DNA from: Halorientalis sp. IM1011
Lineage (GTDB): Archaea > Halobacteriota > Halobacteria > Halobacteriales > Haloarculaceae
Length of the DNA stretch: 64,000 nt
Assembly (NCBI RefSeq): GCF_001989615.1
Contig: NZ_CP019068.1
Coordinates: 1-64,000 of the forward strand
Direction: 5' to 3'
The translations under genes and the position numbers were made by a program. Below, in pieces: positions 52,353 through 62,921 of the stretch. Under the pieces are notes generated by a model. That model did no database searches, was not told the DNA's origin, and worked only from the letters and a program-made list of their open reading frames with translations. Position 1 is the stretch's first letter; every line of letters starts with the position of its first letter.

Positions 52353-54041
52353 TCAAAGAACGGCCTTGGGATGGAGGACGTCGGTGGGGTCGACGGATTC
52401 GGCGAGGACGCCGTCGAGCCAGCTCGACACGTCGTTGATGCGGAGCTTGAGCCGCGGGGAGAGACGATGTAGCGACTCGTGATCAGGGAACAGCTGTTCG
52501 TCCATATCGTTGTCGTTGTAGATCCGCGCCCGGTCCGGGAGCGGTCGATCGAACGGCGTCAGTCCCGGGACGGTTCGTCGGAGGAACTTCTCGACCTGAT
52601 TGAGCTTGTAGGAGTCGTGGGGTCGGTCGGGCGGGCGGTGGCTGAGGATGTCGCCGTCGATTCGTTGCAGCGCGGCCCGGTACACCTCGTCGGTCCGGTA
52701 GGCCGGCGGCGTCATCAAATGCCACTCCAGCAACTCGGCGTCGCAGGCGACGAAACTCTCGACGTAGTTGTCCGCGAGGTGCGTCCGGAACGGGAGCGTC
52801 GGCTTGAGCTTGATCCCCAGCAGGTCAATGGCGTTGTGGATCGAGTCGGCCCGGTCGCGACAGTTCTCGATGGCCGGTTCGATGGTCTCGCGGGCGTAGG
52901 CCGTCCATCCCTCGTCGGAGAGTCCGGCCCGATCCCGGGGAGCGCCGGGGCCACCGGGGAAACACCCGATCAGGTCGGCGAAGTGTGTCGCGGGGTCGGG
53001 GTCGTCCTCCAGTCGGCCCCGCGGAAACGTGTGGCCGAACAGGTCGACGCCGTCACGCGGGAGGAAAAACCCGCGACAGAGCGTATCGAAGAACATGCCG
53101 TGGAGGATGGCGTCGGCGTCGATCTCGGCGTCGTTGCCGCGGTGGTGGATGTGCAACGACTCGCGCTGGCCCTGGGTGTACCGGACGATCGACGGCGAGG
53201 TCCGGAGGTAGCCGTCGTCGGTCTCCAGCACCTCGTGACTGGTGTCGTACTGTTCGGTGAGTCGCTGGGCGACGGCCACTTCGTCACCGTCGGGCTGGCC
53301 GAGGGAGTAACAGCGGTCGATGCCGTCGATCTGTGAGAGGATGATCCGGGAGTCATAGCCCGCACTGAGCAGGAGACCGACCTCGCCGGGGAGACCGCTG
53401 CGGCGGTCGAGCGCGCGCTCGAGGCGCTCGGCCAGTTCGGCGACGTGGTCGAACTCGCGGGGCCGGTAGACGAACCGCCGGAGTTCGCCCGTCTCGTCGG
53501 GGCCGAGATAGCCGTCGAACGGGATCCGGTCGACCTCCTCGATCACCGTGTCGGTCCCGAAGACGTTCCCGAAGTGGACGAACTGCCGGATCGAGGGCCA
53601 GTCGGGGGTCGGATCGGACACGGTCTGGGCCACCTGTGCCGCGTCGGTCCCGAACACGCGGACGCCGGGCGCGTCGGTGTAGTAACACTCCCAGCTCCGG
53701 ATGCGGTCCGTGTAGACGCGCGCCTCGCCGTCGTGGTCGACGTAGACGAGGTACGAGCCGTTCAGGTCGGCCAGTGCGGCCTCGCCCCGCTCGCAGTAGG
53801 CGTCGAAGAACGGCGCCGCCGCTTTGCGGTCTCCCTGACCGCGGAAGAACGCCTCGCCCCAGACGACGCAGTGTCCGCGGTCGTCGCGGTGGACGGACGT
53901 TCGGCCGGCGACGCCCAGTCCCTCGTCGGCCACGCCGACGGTCCCGTTCGGGCCGTCCAGCACCAGATCGAACTGGTCCGGATCTGCGAACGACGCGAAG
54001 GTCTCTCGGTCGCCGGCGACGCCGAACAGCGTCGTGTTCAT
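52353..54041 (-). CDS. Asparagine-synthase-like protein with inactive glutaminase domain
   Basis: The protein has 562 residues from the ATG at 54041. The N-terminal half has the Ntn-amidotransferase fold (ADLNGSYLVYVDHDGEARVY), but the start reads MNTTLFGVAG: the required Cys2 is absent, so it cannot release ammonia from glutamine. The PP-loop reads LLLSAGYDSRII rather than SGGxDS, a change seen in relatives that make amides or lactams on unusual acids. It begins 28 bp after the glmS stop on the same strand and is likely cotranscribed, which suggests use on an amino-sugar acid of a surface glycan (inference). Confidence 0.75.
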   Translation of the reverse strand: MNTTLFGVAGDRETFASFADPDQFDLVLDGPNGTVGVADEGLGVAGRTSVHRDDRGHCVVWGEAFFRGQGDRKAAAPFFDAYCERGEAALADLNGSYLVYVDHDGEARVYTDRIRSWECYYTDAPGVRVFGTDAAQVAQTVSDPTPDWPSIRQFVHFGNVFGTDTVIEEVDRIPFDGYLGPDETGELRRFVYRPREFDHVAELAERLERALDRRSGLPGEVGLLLSAGYDSRIILSQIDGIDRCYSLGQPDGDEVAVAQRLTEQYDTSHEVLETDDGYLRTSPSIVRYTQGQRESLHIHHRGNDAEIDADAILHGMFFDTLCRGFFLPRDGVDLFGHTFPRGRLEDDPDPATHFADLIGCFPGGPGAPRDRAGLSDEGWTAYARETIEPAIENCRDRADSIHNAIDLLGIKLKPTLPFRTHLADNYVESFVACDAELLEWHLMTPPAYRTDEVYRAALQRIDGDILSHRPPDRPHDSYKLNQVEKFLRRTVPGLTPFDRPLPDRARIYNDNDMDEQLFPDHESLHRLSPRLKLRINDVSSWLDGVLAESVDPTDVLHPKAVL

Positions 54042-54069
54042 CGATCGTCGTCCGGGTGCTTCCTCCGAA

Positions 54070-55884
54070 TCACTTGACGGTGACGCTCTTTGCAAGGTTA
54101 CGGGGTTTGTCGATGGGTCGGTCGAGTAGTCGGGCGGTGTAGTACGAGATCAGCTGGAGCTGCACGTTGGCGAGCAGCGCCGCGAGGTCCGGGTGTGTCT
54201 CGGGGATCGACAGCCTGCGGTCGGCGAAGTCGTCGATGCCGGACCGCTCGGTCGCGATGCTGACGACCTTGGCACCCCGAGCCTGGGCCTCCTTGGCGTT
54301 GGTCCGCGTCTGCTCGGGGTTGTTGCCGGTGAACACGGCGAAGACCGTCGTCTCGGGCGTGACCAGTGCCAGTGGCCCGTGTTTGAGTGCGCCAGACGCG
54401 AATCCCTCCGCGTGTTCGTACGTGATCTCCTTGAACTTCAGCGCGCCTTCCAGCGCCACCGGGTGTGCGAGTTCGTGCCCGATGAAGAAGTACGACTTCT
54501 CGTCGCGTACTTCCCGACTCAGCGTCTCGGCCTGGCTCCGCTTGAGGAGGCGGTCCACGTCGGAGGGGAACGACTCGAGGGCTTCGAGGAACGCCTGCAT
54601 ATCCTCACGCTGACTGCCGTCGGGGTGTGCGGCTGCCATCCGCTCGGCGAACAGCGCGAGCGTGATGGCCTGCGAGGAGAACGTCTTGGTCGCGGCGACG
54701 CCGATCTCCGGCCCGGCGCGGATGAACACCGATCGGTCGGCCTCGCGGGCGGCCGTCGAGCCGACGACGTTGGTGACGGCCACCGTGTCGGCACCGGCGG
54801 CCGTCGCACGCCGGAGCGCGTTCAGGGTGTCCGCCGTCTCGCCGCTCTGGGTGACGGCGACGACGAGGTTATCCTCGTCCAGTGGGATGCCGTCGGTGTA
54901 TTCGTTGGCCCGGTGGGCCGTCGCCTCGATACCTCGCCGGTTCAGCTGGATCGCACCGTACATCGCCGCGTGATAGGACGTCCCGCACGCGACGACGTGG
55001 ACCGACGACACGGACGCCAGGTCCACGTCGTCGAACTCCTCCAGATCGATGGTGCCCGACGACGCGTCGACCCGACCGCTGATCGTGTTGCTGAGCGCGT
55101 CCGGCTGGGAGTCGATCTCCTTCAGCATGAAGTGGTCGTACTGGCCCTTGCCGGTTTCCTCGGGGTCCCAGTCGACGTGCTCCATCTCGCGCGTGACCGG
55201 TTCGCCGTCGGTATCGGTGATTTTCGCCGTGTCGGAACTGACCTCGACGACGTCGCCGTCTTCGAGGTAGCGAACACGGCTGGTGAACTCGAGGAACGCG
55301 GGCACGTCGCTCGCGAGGTAGTACTCGTCGTCGTCGACGCCGAGCACCAGCGGCGAGTCGTTCCGGGTCGCGTACACGGTGTTCTCGCCTCTGACCAGCG
55401 CCGCGATGGCGTAGCTACCCTCGAGCAGGTCGATCGTCTCGACGAACGCCTCCCGGGGAGCCATCCCGTCGTCGAGTTTCGACTCCACGAGGTGGGGGAT
55501 CACCTCCGTGTCGGTCTCGCTAGTGAACTCGTGTCCACGTGCGCGGAGCTCCCGTTTCAGTTCCTCGTAGTTCTCGATGATGCCGTTGTGGACGACCGCG
55601 ACCGCACCGTTCTCGGCGGTGTGGGGGTGGGCGTTCCTGTCGGTCGGCGGGCCGTGGGTACTCCAGCGCGTGTGCCCGATACCGACAGTCCCCTCCGGCA
55701 CGCCGTCGACGATCTGGGATTCGAGTTCGCTGATCTGTCCGGACTGCTTGCAGACCGTGAGTTCGCTCCCGCTCTCGACGGCGATCCCGGCCGAATCGTA
55801 GCCGCGGTACTCCAGATTCTGGAGCCCGGTCACGACCCGCCCGACGGCGTCGTCGGAACCGATGCAGGCGATGATCCCGCACAT
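54070..55884 (-). CDS. glmS: Glutamine-fructose-6-phosphate aminotransferase
   Basis: The protein has 604 residues, the usual length. It makes glucosamine-6-phosphate from fructose-6-phosphate and glutamine, the first step to UDP-GlcNAc. The N-terminal nucleophile is Cys2 (MCGIIACIGS), with GHTRWSTHG in the glutaminase domain. Two SIS domains follow (ACGTSYHAAMYG, VAVTQSGETADTLNAL, TKTFSSQA), and the C-terminus ends DKPRNLAKSVTVK as in other GlmS. It is upstream of the asparagine-synthase-like gene. It can supply amino sugar to the nearby uronic acid pathway. Confidence 0.96.
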   Translation of the reverse strand: MCGIIACIGSDDAVGRVVTGLQNLEYRGYDSAGIAVESGSELTVCKQSGQISELESQIVDGVPEGTVGIGHTRWSTHGPPTDRNAHPHTAENGAVAVVHNGIIENYEELKRELRARGHEFTSETDTEVIPHLVESKLDDGMAPREAFVETIDLLEGSYAIAALVRGENTVYATRNDSPLVLGVDDDEYYLASDVPAFLEFTSRVRYLEDGDVVEVSSDTAKITDTDGEPVTREMEHVDWDPEETGKGQYDHFMLKEIDSQPDALSNTISGRVDASSGTIDLEEFDDVDLASVSSVHVVACGTSYHAAMYGAIQLNRRGIEATAHRANEYTDGIPLDEDNLVVAVTQSGETADTLNALRRATAAGADTVAVTNVVGSTAAREADRSVFIRAGPEIGVAATKTFSSQAITLALFAERMAAAHPDGSQREDMQAFLEALESFPSDVDRLLKRSQAETLSREVRDEKSYFFIGHELAHPVALEGALKFKEITYEHAEGFASGALKHGPLALVTPETTVFAVFTGNNPEQTRTNAKEAQARGAKVVSIATERSGIDDFADRRLSIPETHPDLAALLANVQLQLISYYTARLLDRPIDKPRNLAKSVTVK

Positions 55885-56196
55885 TTAGCTCCCACCTCCG
55901 GCGCGCCGTTCGGGGTGCTGGCACCTCTCGTCTCGGTCTATGCCGGTTCGGCGCCATGCGGAAAGTCGATGGTGAATCATGATCGGGTGGATGTAGCCTC
56001 TGAACCACACGTCAACCGGAGTACGCATAACTATACGTTGGCTAACCGTCCGGCCTGTACCACGGGTCGCGGCGTCGCTACCTGATACCCGGCAGAATCG
56101 GACACAGAGGCCACAGACCGCCCGTTTCCGTGTTCGACCGCTCACGTAGTGTCCGGGCGGGGACTTATCGGATCGATAAATTTGCCGCGATCACGC
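55885..56196. other. Upstream region of glmS
   Basis: No gene is seen. A TATA-like element near 56025-56035 (minus strand CGTATAGTTATGC) would leave a leader of about 120 nt before glmS, which is long for haloarchaea and could hold a control element. No known riboswitch fold was recognised by eye. Confidence 0.4.
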
Positions 56197-57183
56197 CTAT
56201 CGCCGGAGGACGATGATATTCTGCCGTCCGTCCTGATGTTTCTCGATGTGGCCGCGGTCGGACATCCGCGAGAGGAGGCGGCTCACTTTCGCTTTCGACC
56301 AGTCCGTTCGCTCGACGATCTCGGACTGTTTCAACTGGCCGCCGTTCTCCGCCAGGAGGCGGACGATTCGTTCGGTGTCCGTCGGCGACTCGCCGGCCGA
56401 CTCGACGACGATCGGTCCGGGCTGGTCGGACTCGGTACCACGACGCCGCTGGACGACCAGCAGTCCGAGCAGCGCCAGGACACCCCCACTCCCCAGCAAC
56501 ACGACCAGCCCGAACGACCCCATCGGGACGTCCGGGAGTCCGGGCGCCGGGACTGCCTCGCTAGCTGACTCCTGGCCGCCGATGGCACCACGACGGTCGG
56601 CTCCACCGCTCCCGTTCTCGGCCGCTTCCGATCCGTTCGGGAGGCCGATAGACGAGAAATAGCTGGCGAACTGGCTCCCGTTGAGCGCGCTCCAGTTGGT
56701 GATCTGGACGATCCGGCGGGAGTCCGCGCTCGCCACCACCTGGCCACTCTCGTCGTGGACACGGGCTTCGATCCGATACACCATCGGTCCGCCGGTGCTG
56801 TAACCGACGTCTTCGAACGTGATCGGAGTGGTCGTGGTCCCGGGTTCGATCCGACGACAGTGGGATTGTGACGAATCGTTCGCGAGACCGGACCGATACA
56901 GACAGACGCGTTCGCCCCCGCGGTCGCGCGCGCCCCGGACGAGTACGTCGAGTTGTTCACGACGCCAGACGAACAGAATCTCGCCCTCGTGTGCGACCGC
57001 GTCGCCGCGGTAGGTGAACGAGAGCGAGTCGTTGGCAGCGTCCTGTACCGACCGTGTCGGTGTGTCCGCCGCGGTGGCTGCGACAGGTGCGGCGAACCCC
57101 GCCACGACGACGGCGAACAGACAGGCGGCTAGCAGGCGTCGGCGGCACACTTTCCTCGCGACCGTTCGGTGAATGTCTATCAT
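56197..57183 (-). CDS. Membrane protein with cytoplasmic winged helix
   Basis: The protein has 328 residues. A signal sequence (LLAACLFAVVVAGFAAPVAA) precedes an exported domain of about 190 residues with two cysteines (ERVCLYRSG, QSHCRR). One membrane helix follows (GLVVLLGSGGVLALLGLLVV, about 223-242), then a polar linker and a winged helix ([20 protein letters not shown]). The winged helix is clearly related to that at the end of the 44980-46380 protein, while the outside domains differ. It is a candidate one-piece membrane sensor-regulator. Confidence 0.85.
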   Translation of the reverse strand: MIDIHRTVARKVCRRRLLAACLFAVVVAGFAAPVAATAADTPTRSVQDAANDSLSFTYRGDAVAHEGEILFVWRREQLDVLVRGARDRGGERVCLYRSGLANDSSQSHCRRIEPGTTTTPITFEDVGYSTGGPMVYRIEARVHDESGQVVASADSRRIVQITNWSALNGSQFASYFSSIGLPNGSEAAENGSGGADRRGAIGGQESASEAVPAPGLPDVPMGSFGLVVLLGSGGVLALLGLLVVQRRRGTESDQPGPIVVESAGESPTDTERIVRLLAENGGQLKQSEIVERTDWSKAKVSRLLSRMSDRGHIEKHQDGRQNIIVLRR

Positions 57184-57384
57184 CCAAGTGGCTCTCGACG
57201 TCCGTCGCTCACGGGCCGGCGCTGGTCTTCGACTCTCCCTTGAGGACTATCGGACTTAGTTTACATCATCCTAATCGAGGTCAGCTCGGGAGCACGCCTG
57301 TGGCGTTCGCCTCGACTACCGGTAAAACAGCGTCTCGTGGCGGACCGCTACTGGTCACTAGTCGTCGTCAGTCTCGGTGAACAC

Positions 57385-58047
57385 TTACGCGTCGGTCGTC
57401 CGTCCCTGCCGCCACAGCATCGCACCGCCGGTGGCAGCGAAGATCCCGATCACGACCAGCGTCAGGCCGACGGCACCGAGGGCTGCCCCCGGGATCAGGT
57501 TCGCCCAGCTACCCGCCGTCAGCGCGAGGCTGAGTAGTGTCGCGCCCGCGAAGTACCCCATCTCTCCTCTGTCGGCTCCCGCGGGGACGAACGGGAGCGT
57601 CTCGTCGACGGTCTCCTGGTCGTCGGCCGAGTCCGCGTCGTTTTCGACGCCGTCGATGTGGGGGACGACCACGTCGATCATGTCGGTCACTTCCACGATT
57701 CCGCGGCTCTGCTGGTACTCGATCAGCCCCGCGTCGTCGAGCTTCGAGAGGTGTGACTGGTAGAGCGCGATGTACACGCGCTGGCGCTGGTCGGATGTTA
57801 GCCGCTGGACCGTCGTGTCGTGTTCCCACGCCGCCACCTGTTCCGCGATAGATCGCATCTCGAAGGGGCCCTCGCGGTTGACCACGTATCGCAGGACCTG
57901 TCGCCGCCGCTCGTTCTGGAGGATGTGGAAGAGCTCGTCTTTCGAGATTTCGTCCGTATCCGTGGCCTCGTCGTCCGCCGTCGTGTTCGTCTGGTCGTCA
58001 CTCGTCATCGTCGTCGTCGTGATCTCGTTCTGGTTTGCAGACGCCAT
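57385..58047 (-). CDS. DUF7344-like winged-helix regulator with membrane helices
   Basis: The protein has 220 residues from the ATG at 58047; an in-frame TTG lies at 58065. An acidic Thr-rich start leads into the domain DELFHILQNERRRQVLRYVV and IYIALYQSHLSKLDDAGLIE. Two helices near the end (YFAGATLLSLALTAGSWANL, LGAVGLTLVVIGIFAATGGA) anchor it. It is a close relative in layout of the 46744-47337 protein. It lies upstream of the other membrane winged-helix protein on the same strand, so each of the two membrane wHTH genes has a DUF7344-like gene beside it. Confidence 0.82.
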   Translation of the reverse strand: MASANQNEITTTTMTSDDQTNTTADDEATDTDEISKDELFHILQNERRRQVLRYVVNREGPFEMRSIAEQVAAWEHDTTVQRLTSDQRQRVYIALYQSHLSKLDDAGLIEYQQSRGIVEVTDMIDVVVPHIDGVENDADSADDQETVDETLPFVPAGADRGEMGYFAGATLLSLALTAGSWANLIPGAALGAVGLTLVVIGIFAATGGAMLWRQGRTTDA

Positions 58048-58425
58048 GTTCCTCGACTGGGTCAACTCACTGGGGGTGTAAAATGATGAGAGACGCTTTC
58101 GGACAGTTGCAAACAGTTCAGAATAATTCCGATTTCGACTCGGTAAAACATCATATCCTAACGGGGCTATTAAGCTGATAGTAGCGCTCGGGCTGAAATG
58201 GACTGTGCATGTACAAATCTCGGGTCTAATCGGTTTTTGAGGGGGATTAAAGACCGATATGCAACTGCGTTGTTGTCGGGATATCGTACAAATAAAACCG
58301 ATCTGATGGTTATTATATGGTTGTATTGTCGCTGAATAAACTGGTCTGGTTTCGGGGAATCGGGCGGTCAGTTGGCGTGTCCAACCGCGGGCGCGCCCCC
58401 GACCAGAGAGAAACTCCTGTGGAGT
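58048..58425. other. AT-rich intergenic region
   Basis: No gene is seen. The DNA is clearly AT-richer than its surroundings (for example AATAAAACCGATCTGATGGT near 58292) and holds the promoter of the DUF7344-like gene. It ends the sugar operon that comes from the right. Confidence 0.5.
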
Positions 58426-59713
<1,288 letters not shown>

Positions 59714-59721
<8 letters not shown>

Positions 59722-61105
59722 TGATTCCGATTCCGCGATAGATGACGCCGTCGTCGTTTCGCAGCTCCGGCAGGAGCTGGTGTCCGTCCAGTACGACGAG
59801 CGGGTGCTCGTCTGTCGCGAGCGCTCCCAACGTGTCGCCGGCCGGCGGCTCGATCGAGGGCGACGCGAAGGCGATGCCGTCGTACTCCTGATCCACCGCC
59901 GTCTCGACCGTCACGACCGACACGCCGTCCCGCTCGTCGACGTCGGCTGCCCGCGTGAACCGCCCGGTCACGTCGACGGTCACGCCGTCCTCGGCCAGCG
60001 ATCGGCCGATCGCGGGCGCCGGCGTCCCTCGCTCGTCGTCGAACCCGGACTGCCGGTCGAGACCGACCACGAGCACCCGGGCGTCGGCGGGGTCGAGGTC
60101 GATCCCTCTGAAGGCGTCCAGCACGGCGATGGTGGCGTAGGTCGGCATCAGACCGTTGCTCACGCGAGCGGCGTCCAGGAGACGCGTGTCCGACTCGAGT
60201 TCGTCCCGAAGCAGCGTCAGCGAGCCGGGCGGGTGACAGGTCGCCGCGCCGAGATTCGGGGGCGGCAGCTGACAGTCCGCGCGCTCGCTGGCGGCCGCGA
60301 CCACTTCGGTCGCGTCCACGTCCAGGTCGGCCGCGTGCCGGGCGAACTCGTTGGTCAGCGCCGTCGTGACGGTCCGGTACGCGGCGGTGACCTGACCGGC
60401 GAGCTCCGCCGTCGCGAGATCCGACACCCGGGTCGTGTCCGCGCCCGTCAGTGACTCGAACACGGCCGCGACGACGCGTTCGCTGTCGGCGTCGCGACCC
60501 GCGACGAGCCGGGTGTGGTCCTCCTCTAACCCCGACAGCCCGCTCGCGGGCGGGCGCTCGGGTGCGAACCCGAACCCGAACTCCGAGCGGTCGAGGTCGC
60601 TCGCCGCCACGAGGTGGGGTTCGAGTTCGTCGCGGCAGGTGCCCACCGGAAGAGTGCTCTCGACGACGACCGTGTCGCCGGCCGATAGCCCGTCGGCGAC
60701 GGCCGAGAGGTGGTCCCGGAGCGGTTCGAGGTCGGCACCGTCGGTGATCGGCGTCGACGCGCTGACGACGTGGACCCTCGCATCGTCGGCCGCCTCCCGG
60801 AGTGACGACGTGACCCGGAGCTGGTCCGCGGCGGTCGTGTCCGCGAGCAGCGCCTCTAGCGCCGGGCTGTCGGCGTACGGGAACTCGCCGGCGTCGACGG
60901 CGTCGACCAGTGTCGGGTCCGTGTCGGCCGCGACGACGGTCCCGGCGGTGGCCGCGGCGGTCGCCGCGAGCGGAATCGCCGTCCGGTCCAGTCCGTACAC
61001 CGTGACGGGGACGTGCCCGTCCTGAAGCCGCGAACGCAGCGTCGCCGCGTCGTCGTCGGTGCCGTAGACCGCCTCGGCCGACCCGCGAGCGTCCAGTTCG
61101 CTCAT
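59714..61105 (-). CDS. Degenerate nucleotide-sugar dehydrogenase paralogue
   Basis: The protein has 463 residues. It follows the same three-domain plan as the next gene (VVVESTLPVGTCRDEL, FGFAPERPP, VLVVGLDRQSGFDDERGTPA). The NAD-binding turn, normally GLGYVGLPL, reads GLDRTAIPLA and has lost the glycines. The catalytic motif GGHCIPVDP reads AATCHPPGSL, with the cysteine kept but the surroundings changed. It may have changed cofactor or have become a structural partner. It overlaps the true dehydrogenase by 8 nt and the acetyltransferase by 4 nt. Confidence 0.75.
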
Positions 61106-61686
61106 GCGATCCGGTTCCCTCCGGTGAGCGGGTCCGGCAGGGGTTCCGTCTCCGCGGGCGTTCCGACGGCGAGTCGACCCGGCGGCACGTCGTCGGTGAC
61201 GACCGCACCCGCCGCGACGAAGGCTCGCTCGCCGACGGTCACGCCGGGCAGGACGGTCGCGTTCGCGCCGATCGAGGCCCCGGACTCGACGGTCGGTCCG
61301 TCGAGTTCCACGTCCTGTCGGACCGGATAGTGGTCGTTCGTCAGGACGGCTCCCGGACCGACGAACACGTTGTCCCCGAGCGTGGTCTCGCGGGGGACGT
61401 AGACGCCGGTCTGGAGGCTGACGTGCGATCCCACCTCACAGGCGCCGTCGATGACGGTGTCGGTCCCGACGACCACGTCGTCACCGAGCGTCGTCTCCTC
61501 TCGGACCAGAGCGTTGTGCCCGGTCGTGAAGTCGTCGCCGGCGACCACGTCGGCGTAGACGATGGTTCCGGCCCGGACCGTCGCTCGGTCGCCGAGACGC
61601 GTCGGTGCGGCGTCGGCGTCGTGTTCGTAGCCGACCGTCGCGTCGTCGTCGATCTCACAGTCCGCGCCGAGTCGCACGTCGGGCAT
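61102..61686 (-). CDS. Hexapeptide-repeat N-acetyltransferase (WbpD-like)
   Basis: The protein has 194 residues. Nearly the whole chain is a left-handed beta-helix of hexapeptide repeats (LGDRATVRAGTIVYADVVAG, VVVGTDTVIDGACEVGSHVS), with the typical GPGAVLTND and a closing VGTPAE. WbpD-like enzymes acetylate the 3-amino group of UDP-2-acetamido-3-amino uronic acid with acetyl-CoA. The two dehydrogenase genes, the aminotransferase and the oxidoreductase in the same operon support this substrate. It overlaps its downstream neighbour by 4 nt. Confidence 0.85.
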   Translation of the reverse strand: MPDVRLGADCEIDDDATVGYEHDADAAPTRLGDRATVRAGTIVYADVVAGDDFTTGHNALVREETTLGDDVVVGTDTVIDGACEVGSHVSLQTGVYVPRETTLGDNVFVGPGAVLTNDHYPVRQDVELDGPTVESGASIGANATVLPGVTVGERAFVAAGAVVTDDVPPGRLAVGTPAETEPLPDPLTGGNRIA

Positions 61687-61687
61687 C

Positions 61688-61804
61688 CTATTGAGCCTCG
61701 TCGTCGGCGTTCGCCTCGTCGCTGCGACCGGCCGAGACCCGGCCTGCGAGTGCGATCAGCGTCACGATTCCCGCGGCAGCAGCCAGTACAGTAGTCCGTT
61801 TCAT
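61688..61804 (-). CDS. 38-residue membrane peptide in the sugar operon
   Basis: A complete frame starts at the ATG at 61804 and stops at 61688-61690, one base before the start of the acetyltransferase gene. The peptide starts MKRTTVLAAAAGIVTLIALA, a single membrane or signal segment after two basic residues, and ends in an acidic tail (RSDEANADDEAQ). Its position and codon use suggest it is translated and coupled to the acetyltransferase. Related short peptides may be missed by annotation. Function is unknown. Confidence 0.55.
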   Translation of the reverse strand: MKRTTVLAAAAGIVTLIALAGRVSAGRSDEANADDEAQ

Positions 61805-61931
61805 GATCGTCGGTTCTGCGGAACCGTCGGTCCCGCAGCCTACCCAACGGTCGTCGTGGCAGTCTGTTTATTATAAACGCGGTAAATTGTCAGTTACCGT
61901 CAGGATAATGCGCGGACAGTCGCCGACGGGA

Positions 61932-62921
61932 TCACTGGACGGCGGGCCGGGCTGGTTCCTCCTCGCTGCGTTCGGCGAGGCGCTCGATGGTGTCGGTCAG
62001 TTCGAGGGCTTCGATGCCGTCTTCGCCCGTGACTGGCGGATCCTCGCCCGTCCGGGAGGCCGTCACGAACGCGTCGAGTTCCGCTTTCAGCGGCTCCCGG
62101 TTCTCGATGCTGAGTTCTTCGACGACCCGCTCGTGACGGTGGGTCACCGATCCGTCTTCCCGGACGTACTCCGGGGCGGAGCGGCGGGTGATCTCGATGC
62201 ACTGGTCGATGTAGTCGAGGGTCACCCGGCAGTCCGTCGCCGAGACGGTGAGCTCCCGGACCTTCTCCTGGGTGATGCGGCTGGCGGTGAGCTGGCCGAC
62301 GACGCCCGACTCGAACCGGACGTTCGCGCTCGCGTAGCGCGCGTCGCGGTTGCCGACCGCGTCGACGTGTGCCACGTTTTCGTCGAACATCGCCAGCAAC
62401 ACGTCGATGTCGTGGATCATCAGGTCGAGGACGGCGCTCTCGTCGATCTGGCGGTCGACGGGCGGGCCGAGCCGGTGGGCGTCGACGGCGATCACGTCCA
62501 GATTCGACACCAGATCGAGCAGCGCCTGCACCGCCGGGTTGAACCGCTCGATGTGACCGACCTGCAACACCACGTCGCGCTCGTCGGCGTAGTCGACCAG
62601 GCGGCGGCCGTTCTCGATCTCCTCGACGAACGGTTTCTCGACGAGGACGTCCACGTCCGCCTCGATACACTGTCTGGCGACCTCGTAGTGGTAGGCCGTC
62701 GGAACGGCGACGGAAACGGCGTCACACACCGACAGGAGGTCCGGCAACTCGCGGTAGGTCGTGTCGTACTCGGCCGCCAGCTCCCGGGCCCGGGACGCGT
62801 CGGCGTCGGAGACGCCCATCAGTTTCGTGTCGGGCAGTTCGCGGTAGGCCCGCGCGTGATTCTGCCCCATGCTGCCGACGCCGACGACGCCGACACGTCG
62901 TGGTTTCTGTTCTCCCGTCAT
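61932..62921 (-). CDS. Gfo/Idh/MocA oxidoreductase (UDP-GlcNAcA 3-dehydrogenase, WbpB-like)
   Basis: The protein has 329 residues. The NAD-binding start is RVGVVGVGSMGQNHARAYRE, followed by the family EKP motif (VLVEKPFVEEI) and HIERFNPAV, then the H-x3-D-like MIHDIDVLL of the active site. In the WbpB route it oxidises the C3 hydroxyl of UDP-GlcNAcA to the 3-keto sugar, for which the next enzyme supplies the amine. It overlaps the aminotransferase gene by 4 nt. The neighbours support this role more than the sequence alone does. Confidence 0.85.
   Translation of the reverse strand: MTGEQKPRRVGVVGVGSMGQNHARAYRELPDTKLMGVSDADASRARELAAEYDTTYRELPDLLSVCDAVSVAVPTAYHYEVARQCIEADVDVLVEKPFVEEIENGRRLVDYADERDVVLQVGHIERFNPAVQALLDLVSNLDVIAVDAHRLGPPVDRQIDESAVLDLMIHDIDVLLAMFDENVAHVDAVGNRDARYASANVRFESGVVGQLTASRITQEKVRELTVSATDCRVTLDYIDQCIEITRRSAPEYVREDGSVTHRHERVVEELSIENREPLKAELDAFVTASRTGEDPPVTGEDGIEALELTDTIERLAERSEEEPARPAVQ

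Noticed and set aside
54193-56085. A 630-codon plus-strand frame opposite glmS
   Set aside because: It is the exact shadow of glmS, which has all catalytic motifs; the composition is Arg/Val/Asp-rich noise.
55885-56196. A glmS ribozyme before glmS
   Set aside because: The upstream region shows none of the conserved core I would expect, and this ribozyme is known from Gram-positive bacteria.
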